Part shown: positions 56,396-64,000 of the stretch, piece by piece | Position numbering within the stretch: position 1 is the first letter of the stretch | How the letters are laid out: each line of letters begins with the position of its first letter | DNA from: Anastatus disparis | Lineage: Eukaryota > Arthropoda > Insecta > Hymenoptera > Eupelmidae | DNA length: 64,000 nt | Direction: 5' to 3' | Assembly: GCA_017163975.1 (NCBI GenBank) | Contig: JAFFSR010000307.1 | Span: forward strand, 1,234,501-1,298,500 | Translations under genes and position numbers: made by a program | Notes under the pieces: model-generated | The model's input: the letters and a program-made list of their open reading frames with translations, nothing else | What the model was told of the DNA's origin: nothing | Database searches by the model: none

Positions 56396-56805
56396 TGAAA
56401 CATTTTATGAACCTTTCATGGAATATAAACGAAAGATCTAAAGAATCTTTCATGGAATATGCACGAAAGATTTAAAGAATTTTTCATAAAATATTCCATG
56501 AAATATTTTTGGAATATTTTAGAAATCTATCGTAAAATATTCCGTGGAATATTTATGGAAGATTCGCAGAATATTGGCACGGAAGATTTGGAATATTTCA
56601 GGCATCTTCTGTGAAATATTCCTGTAATATTCGTATGTCCTCGATTCTTCCTATATTGGAATAATCCATGGAATACTCTTGAGAGATTTCAAAAATATAA
56701 AAATGGAAGGTTTGGGTAATCTCTCATCTTTTATGAAATGTTCCTGGAAGATTTTTGGAAAATGTGAAATGCTGTGAGGGGATGGTGTATATATTATATA
56801 ATAAC
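56396..56805. repeat. Fragment of the GGAATATTCC fold-back element
   Basis: Closely matches 12937-13312, up to GAAATGCTGTGAGGGGAT and TATATTATATAATAAC, where the similarity stops just before the conserved module. Confidence 0.8.
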
Positions 56806-56879
56806 TTTTCTCTCTCTCAAAATTTATATATACGAAAGAGATTAAAGAGGAAGCGAAGAAAGAGCATACAAAATGACTT

Positions 56880-58630
56880 GAATATCTCTTATTAAAGGTG
56901 GCGCGCAGGTCGAAGACTTACGTTCGAAGACCGGAAACGAGAGCAACCAATGAAAAAGCAATAAATTAGAGAAGTAATTATCAATTGGCTAAGAAGAACA
57001 TAGAAGAAGACAGAAGATAGTAAAGAAGAAGGAAGAGGACTTGAGACGAAAGAAGCGGCCATCGGGCAGTGGACTCGGTTGCTGTCCTCGTGCCGTGTCG
57101 GATCTCTCTTTAATCACTTGAAGAATATTTCAGTCTGGATATTTTCCGTGCGTTGTCTTGGAGCTGTGCAGAGATCTGGAGCGTGCTGAGAGAATAGCAG
57201 AGTCGACTGTGACGATAGAGATTTCCAGAGGGGGATTTTATCGACCTGATTCCTTTGCGGTTCCTTGCAGCCGGCGTCGACTAGCTGACCAGACACACAG
57301 AAGAAGAGAGAGACAAATGGAGCCAGTCCAACCGCCATTGCCGACATCGTCGACCAGCTTCCCTTCGTCTCGTCAACGACTTCATACAACAGTGAGTGGA
57401 CTGTAGTCCGAATCGATAAAGATATTTTTTTTTTGCAAACTAACGGCTCTCGCCGATTAAAGTGTAAATTCAGTGCGGGCGTAAAATTAAAATTGAAATG
57501 ATTGTGACAACGTGAAATAGTACAATTAGAAAATTTAATTGTTGCGAGGCGTAATTAAAAAATCGAAAGTGATGGTAAAAGTTTAACTGGTAGACCGGGA
57601 AAGTGAAATCAAAAATGGACCACGTGTTCAACGATTTCGTTGACCGGTTAAATTTTCTTTTGATTTAATTATATTAAAGAAATTTTCATAATAAGTTTTC
57701 TTTTGATTGACCGGGAAATAAAATTTGAGATCGGTGGACATAGTGGTGTGTATTACGTAACACATTTCATGACGCGGGCCTTAGCGGCCATCTTGTAAAT
57801 TAGATTCTCTTATAACTAGTCTGCGTTGACTGGAAATTTAAAATAAATTGAGAATAAATTTGTAGACCGTCAGAAATCATAATTAAAGATTTTTTTATTA
57901 CAAGATTATAATAAAATTTCGAGAGTGCGGGAGTGCAAAATTGACCGCGTGTCTAACGGTTTCGTTTACCGTGAAATTAAATTAATTATAGTAGTAATTC
58001 GAATGAAAAGTTTAAATCATTATTAATTTTTTTTTTGACCGGTAATTAAATCAACAAATTGGTAGACACGTAGGATCAGTGTGTGAGAGAAAGAGAGAAA
58101 TACGTGTGCGGCTTTTGGTAGCCATATTGTTGAAAGAAGAGCGAGGTCGCTTACGTCGACCATACCGTGACTTCATTTTTTTTGTTACTACTATAAGAAT
58201 AGTAAATCCTTAATTCAGTAAAGGTGTTAAATAAGAATAAAATAAATTAACTTTGTGAAATTTATATTGACCGGGTGTATGGGATATGAGTGTGCGCGAG
58301 TTAACAAATAAAGTTAGATTAAATCAATAGACCGTTCATAGCAAATTAAGCAAAACTTATATTTTCTTTTGTTTGTAATAAACTAAAACTAAGTTCTAGA
58401 TTAAAGTGTTAAAAATTTAAACCAGTAATAGTCATTTTTCTTCGTGTATGTGCATACCTCTCCCAACTTTGACTTAATAAATTTAACACCAGAGGTCGTC
58501 CACCTCCCAGCCAAGACAGCCCGAGATTCATGCTGCCGACGAGTAAGCCGGAGGTCTGTCTGGCGCTCTCAAATAAATTAAAGATTCTTTCTTTTCGACA
58601 GACCGAATTTCGCATGCGGGGACGGGCAAA
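56880..58630. other. GC-richer island, unassigned (possible 5' region of a gene or long terminal sequence)
   Basis: Starts GGTGGCGCGCAGGTCG; 57050-57400 is the most GC-rich part of the window. A plus-strand frame of 82 codons (57158-57406) has no recognisable domain; an ACAACA/GTGAGT donor-like site lies at about 57388. Downstream, loose repeats of TTGACCGGTT, GTGCGGGCG/GTGCGGGAG and ACGATTTCGTT recur to about 58300; 58490-58620 is again GC-rich. Could be a promoter with a non-coding first exon, or part of an unrecognised retroelement. Confidence 0.35.
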
Positions 58631-59071
58631 GTTATATTAACTTAATTAATAATTTATTTATTGAAATTTTAATTATAACTAAATTCTCACATCGCAATAT
58701 ATATCTTTCATTTCACAGAAAAATTTCAACATCAAAACTAATTCTCTAATGTAAGGAATAAAAAATTAAATTGGTATAATTTTGAAATTTTGATATGGGA
58801 ATACTTTTTATAAATAACTTTTTAATAATTTTGAATAATGATAAATTTTTTAAATAACTTGTGGCATTGAATGCTAATTAAATTTAGTTTTAACATGAAG
58901 TTAATTATTTATGTTGGAAATGTATTCAATAAAATAATATAACTATTTATAAGTTATTACTTAATTTTTTAAACTTTTTATTCATAGTTGACTATTATAT
59001 TGAATATATGATTCTCATTTTAATAGTTTTTATATGATATTATGTGAATTTTATAAATATAAATTATTTAA

Positions 59072-59412
59072 GGAGATGTAAAATGGACAGCACACTTCCA
59101 CCCATAAATATTGATAAAATTTCCATTGTATTTTAAAATTTTGAATAAATATATGCATTAACATACAGTATGTATCACGAAGATTATACAGTTAAATTTT
59201 TACATAAATCTATTCATTAGTTATTGAGAAGTTTGGGTTCCAATATTATTTACTAAAATTTTTTCATTTGGAATCAGAAATTTAAATATCTTGAAAACTA
59301 ATGATTGGAATAATTTAAAAAGTTAAATAAGTAATCATCACGAGACATACTACAAGTTAATACATTTCTTTTATGGAAATTCAGCAATAGAATGGAAAGA
59401 CAGTTAATTTTT
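59072..59412. mobile_element. Partial MITE, GGAGATGTAAAA family
   Basis: TTAA at 59068-59071, GGAGATGTAAAATGGACAGC, then arms like 14809-15182 (TACAGTATGTATCACGAAG, GAGACATACTACAAGTTAA). The right end is degraded. Confidence 0.65.
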
Positions 59413-59732
59413 TTATCTTCTTATAGTAAAATATAATTAAACTTTGACAACAAATTCAACATAATGAAATAATTGTACTTTCAATGATTTGTATCATATT
59501 TAACACAAATTATAGAGTGATATTACAGAATATTATTTTTTTCCGCATTCATAATAAATGTTTCGCAAATAATAAGTAAATTTTCTTTTGAAATGTTTAC
59601 TTTTTTAGGGGGAATTCTGCTTCTATCTAGACAGTTCATACATATAAATGCATAATTATAGACATAATCAGAAACATTTATTCATATTTTATATATTGTC
59701 CTATCTTTATAATTGACTTTTAAATTTTTAGA

Positions 59733-62700
59733 CAGGATCGAAACCTTCATGGAGGAGGAATTGCTCTTTACGTCAAAGATAGTTTGAAATGTGAGATATT
59801 AGCTTTTTCGAATACCACAACTATAACTGCCAGTGGTAAGCCTGGAGTGCCTGAATTTATTTTTTGTTCTATTAAAGCAGGCAACTCTGAATCTGTGTTG
59901 ATTTCCGTCATTTACCGTCCTCCTGTCATTTCCTTTACAAAAGATTCTGATCTAATTGATACGTTAGTCAGTTTGACTCCCGATTTTTTATTTAAGATTA
60001 TAATGGGAGATCTGAATGCCGATCTCCTGCGAGAAAGCAGTGATACGAAGTTTCTTAGTGAACTGTCCGCTGAGCTTTCGCTTCAGTTGGTCCAGTACGG
60101 AGCCACGCATATAACTCCATCGTCTCGCACATGGATAGACCTGATTTTTGTAGATGACAATGACACTATACTAGACGCACGTAACGTACCTGTGAACTTT
60201 CATAGTCGGCACAATTTAATTGAAGTTTCTATAGCCTACAATGCTAGCAGTTTAGTGCAAGAACCAATTAAGTATCGAAATTATAAAAATATTAATGGAA
60301 AATTATTATTGGAGAAATTGGCCGGCTATGATTGGTCCAAATTGACAACTGATATAGTGTATCCTGAGTCTGCACTTGACTGCATTTGTGATAATCTCAC
60401 TGCTGCTATTGAAAATTTAGCACCAGTGAAAATATTTAAATGTACGAAAAAGAAGCCACCATGGATGGATGGAGAGTTGTCACAGATGCAGCGCAGAAGG
60501 GATGCCACATATAGGCGATACAAACGGACAAACGACAATAAATATTTTTCAGAATTTTTAATTTTACGTAAGGCGTTGGACGAGCGGATTGAGCGTGCAA
60601 GAACTGAATATTATCATAACAGACTGTTCGAGGCTCTTGCAAGTGGTAATGTCTGGAAGGAGTTGAGAGAGCTGGGACTCTTATCCGGACCCCAAGGGGA
60701 TCTGAATGGATTTTTTCCAGATGAGCTTAATGCGCACTTTGCTGGTGTGTCGGTTTCGCCACATGATGATGGTGAGGAACGCAAGAAGTTTCTTTCTGAA
60801 TGCAGCGAAAATGGTTTCGCTTTTAAATCAATTAATATTAACGATGTTATTCTTGCAGTTTCTCACTTCTCATCGCAGGCTCGTGGGGAGGATGGCATTC
60901 CGCAAAGTGTGATACTTAAAGCATTACCATTTATTGGTGAACATCTTGTGACTCTGTTCAATTCCTCTTTTGCGCAGGGGGTTTTCCCTGGCCTTTGGAA
61001 ACAGGCACGTATTATGCCATTAAAGAAGTGCTCTGCACCCAAATCGCCTAAAGACTTCAGGTCTATTGCTATTTTATGTTTTCTTTCAAAGGTACTTGAG
61101 AAGATCGCCCATGACCAATTGCAGGAGTACATTACTGCTAATAAAATACTTGACCCAATGCAGACTGCCTTCAAAAAGCACAGCTCGACACAAACAGCTA
61201 TTCTTAAATTAACAGATGACATAAGATCGGGTCTAGACAAAAAACTCGTCACGTTACTTTTACTTTTTGACTTCGGTAAGGCATTCGACACGATCTCTCC
61301 CTTCAAGTTACTTACTAGGCTTGGATCGATGGGGCTTTCCAGGGCTGCTCTCTTGTGGATTAACTCCTATATTTCAGGAAGGAAACAAATGGTTTTCACG
61401 CATTTAAACGAGGAATTAAGTTGGCTGACAACCAACCTTGGAGTTCCACAGGGTTCGGTACTGGGGCCTCTGTTGTTTTGTCTTTACATTAATGACGTAC
61501 GTGACGCTCTTGACTCTGGTTGCGTCGAGCACCTACTCTATGCAGACGACCTGCAAATTTACACGTAGGTGCCTCGCGAGAATGTGGAAAAAGGTATTCT
61601 CACTCTACAGAGGACGGCCAAAGCGGTGTCTCTCTCTCTCTCACTTTGAATTCTAATAAAACCAAGGCAATCGTCTTTGGCAATAGTCGTTTTGTAAATT
61701 CTTTTTATGCTGATGGGTCACGTATGATTGATCTTGAGGGAGGCATTAGTATACCTTTCTCTGACTCCGTGACGAGTCTTGGTGTTGTGCTTGACCCTAA
61801 ACTTTCATGGGTACCGCACGTTGATATGATTACAAAAAAGTTTAATAGAGTTTTGTATGCCCTGCGGTTTTTCCGTTGGTACACCACGGAGACTCTGCGT
61901 AAACAGCTCGCAACCACCCTGCTGTTTCCACATCTTGACTATTGTTCGGTAGTTCTGCTCGATGCTTCTCAGGAGTTGAGAAGACAAATACAAAGATTAA
62001 AAAATTCATGTGTGAGATATGTAATGGGTTTGAGAATGGGTGATCATGTCTCTTCTTATAGAACCGCGTTGGGTTGGCTACGCACTGATTCGAAGAGACA
62101 GTGTTTTTTGGCTGTGCTTATGTACAAAATCGTGCGCATGAATACTCCGGAGCATCTAGTGAGTCTCTTCACTAGATGTGTACCTAGGGCGGCTAACAGG
62201 GGAGAGACTAAGGATCTTGCGGTGCCCTTTATGCGCACTGAGACTGGAAGGAATTCCTTCCAAGTTCAAGGTGTGCATTTTTGGAATTCCCTACCTGCTG
62301 AAATTAAGTATCTTCCATCTATCAGCAGGTTCAAGGCGGCAGAGAGGGGGTACCTACTTGACCTTGAGTAACGGATATTCTCTTTATGTTATATTTATAG
62401 TCCCTTTATGTTAATTTATTATCATGTGTAGTCCCGTATATAGATTTAAGGTGTGCTTGTATTTATAGTATGGATGATGAGCGTATTGTTGAGAGTGAAT
62501 GCATTATTTTTTTATTATTTTTGACTATTTGACTCGTTTGATTTTATTATATTTTATTTTTAGTTTGTTTTTACTAGTTTTGACTGATAGATATTAATTC
62601 GACATATTTGTTTATTGTTATTTTATTGATAATTGTGTGTATATTTTATTATTGTAATGATCTGTGATATCACTCTGAAAAGTGACTTACTTTTGTAGTA

Positions 62701-62862
62701 TTATTAGTTTTAGGAAATCAACTGTGATATCATGAGTGCAATAATTACATTATCTCATTTCTGTATCTTATTATGTATTAAATATTATATTTTTGTTTTG
62801 TTACACAATTTTTGTAAACAATTACAAATAAATAAATATCTATATCTATCTATATCTATTAA
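59733..62862 (+). mobile_element. 5'-truncated non-LTR retrotransposon (APE-RT type)
   Basis: Begins inside the endonuclease coding region and ends after a ~490-bp AT-rich 3' region in ATAAATAAATATCTATATCTATC, a short tandem tail as in several CR1/Jockey-group elements (clade not assigned). Loss of the 5' end is the usual outcome of target-primed reverse transcription. No target duplication could be defined. Confidence 0.85.
59736..62371 (+). pseudogene. Endonuclease-reverse transcriptase of the non-LTR element (broken)
   Basis: Starts in frame at RNLHGGGIALYVKDS, so the first part of the endonuclease is missing. Endonuclease motifs: VIYRPP, MGDLNADL, SRTWIDLIF, and FHSRHNLIEV, where SDH is usual. 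RT blocks follow: GEDGIPQSVILKA, RIMPLKK, FRSIAIL, FDFGKAFDTI, GVPQGSVLGPLLF, LLYADDLQIY. A TAG follows LQIYT (61566-61568). A frame change in a CT run at 61629-61645, with loss of a few codons, separates the C-terminal part (SNKTKAIVFGNS, HLDYCSV, FWNSLPAEIKYLPSISRFK) ending at 62371. Confidence 0.88.
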
Positions 62863-63179
62863 AAAAATCTAATATCTAATAAATAATTTTTTTAAATTGT
62901 ATTTCATAAAATTTATGTTCAAACGATATTAAAAAAAATATTTTTATATCATGTAATTATAATTCTTCAAATGAGGTAATTTGATATTTTTTAAAAATTA
63001 ATCTTTCTCTTATTAAAAATATTATTGCTTCAATGAAATGAATTGATAACAATTTTTATATAAATCACAATTCATTTAAATATAAACACGTGTACAAATG
63101 AAAATGTAATTAAGGTTAAATGTATGTTATTTATAAAAAATTGTTAACAAGTAACTTTTTAAATAATATATTTTCATGA
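62863..63179. other. AT-rich intergenic
   Basis: Nothing recognised. Confidence 0.4.
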
Positions 63180-63870
63180 AAACTAATTTAAATACCTCAT
63201 TCTCTGAATGATAACTGAACACAATTTTAATTTAATAAATTTAGTTATACAATTATAAATATATAATATTTATATAACTGTTCATCAAATAAAATTATTA
63301 TTTTTTTAATACATATATATTAAAAAAATAATTATTACAATAGATTGTAATTAAATAAAAATGTTTATTTTAATAATTATAGCGTTGAAATTTATTTTGA
63401 TGAAAATGTTATGTGATTGACATTTACAGTATTATTTGAACTATTTTTGAAAAGTTACTTGTCATCAATAAGAAAATATTTAATTTTCCAAATTAATAAT
63501 CTATTAATATCAAGAATTTTCTAAAAATTATAATATTTATGATATGCAAACCTTACTTGTGATACATACACTTTGTAATATTTGTATCTCATTAAATTTT
63601 TATATTAGATGCAAAAAGGATTGTTAAGTAATTGCAAATAGTTATTTTTTTATTCCGAAATATTCGAATTTAAAATTAACTAAAATGTTGTATTTTAATC
63701 TTATGATTTTTTCTATTTAAATTTCGTATTTCATATATATAAAATACATATGTGAAGATATTTTTATCAGAAATCAACACGAATTTCTCTTAAGCATGTT
63801 TCACTTATAAATTAATTTCATAATTCAAATTCATGGTTATATATTGAGGTCTGGAAATTATAGTTGTAAC
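63180..63870 (-). repeat. Right member of the long diverged inverted repeat
   Basis: Reverse complement of 53360-54050; best-conserved part is CCTTACTTGTGATACATACACTT (as CCTTACTTGTGAT + ACATACACTT) near 63552 and ATACATATGTGAAGATAT near 63745. Confidence 0.65.
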
Positions 63871-63884
63871 TCAGTACCCAGTTC

Positions 63885-63960
63885 TCAGGTTATTTACATC
63901 AAATATCGTACTATCTTTGTTTTTCTAATGGAAGTAGAGAAATAGTCACTTGAAATAAAT
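63885..63960 (-). repeat. Copy of the small hairpin core
   Basis: TCTTTGTTTTTCTAATGGAA is the complement of the core TTCCATCAGAAAAACAAGGA at about 22028, with two mismatches. Confidence 0.4.
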
Positions 63961-64000
63961 TATACGCACTTCTACTTTAAGCACATGTGTACATATATTT

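Noticed and set aside
57114..57406. Overlapping ORFs on both strands in the GC-rich island
   Set aside because: GC richness lowers stop frequency; no domain or homology recognised, so kept only as an unassigned island.

Overview
AT-rich nuclear DNA of an arthropod, most likely an insect. Support: spliceosomal-type introns, a Ty3/gypsy element with an arthropod-style TATA + TCAGT initiator in its LTR, an APE-type non-LTR retrotransposon, and a very dense load of hairpin-like MITEs. I see no intact host gene, rRNA, tRNA or CRISPR array. The species cannot be fixed from the sequence.

Layout. 1-8.1 kb: word-array fold-back repeats, a 1.6 kb inverted-repeat element (2217-3853), and two opposed copies of a ~170-bp-module repeat carrying GT/CA microsatellites. 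8.8-15.6 kb: MITE cluster plus a 1.8 kb fold-back element with CCCACAC ends (12651-14437). 17.0-20.9 kb: a related 3.9 kb fold-back element with CCCACATAGCAC ends, containing five ~332-bp tandem units. 22.6-38.7 kb: a plus-strand pseudogene with two 5' exons (22640-23384) and a 3' exon (from 36521). Its apparent intron holds a gypsy element (23523-29976), many MITEs and a minus-strand pseudogene of another transposon-associated family (33409-36250), itself split by a 2.1 kb fold-back element. 39.3-52.8 kb: large and small inverted-repeat elements. 53.3-63.9 kb: a region bracketed by long, diverged inverted repeats, holding a minisatellite, a broken Ulp1/C48-like protease gene, a GC-richer island of unknown nature and a 5'-truncated non-LTR retrotransposon.

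About two dozen elements are flanked by TTAA. They fall into about eight families, several of which share the subterminal word CTGTCYTTKTCTAAT; one further element has canonical piggyBac-like CCCTTTCAG ends. Five pairs sit head to tail, sharing one TTAA. Two of these pairs' members interrupt recognisable reading frames at TTAA, which verifies the target site inside the window.

The most unusual signal is a ~150 bp GC-richer module inside both large CCCACA fold-back elements (13365-13515 and 17825-17972). It has a conserved closing stem, a hairpin with the same TATAG loop in both copies, and two base pairs that change in a compensatory way. This suggests a structured RNA or DNA carried by this element type.
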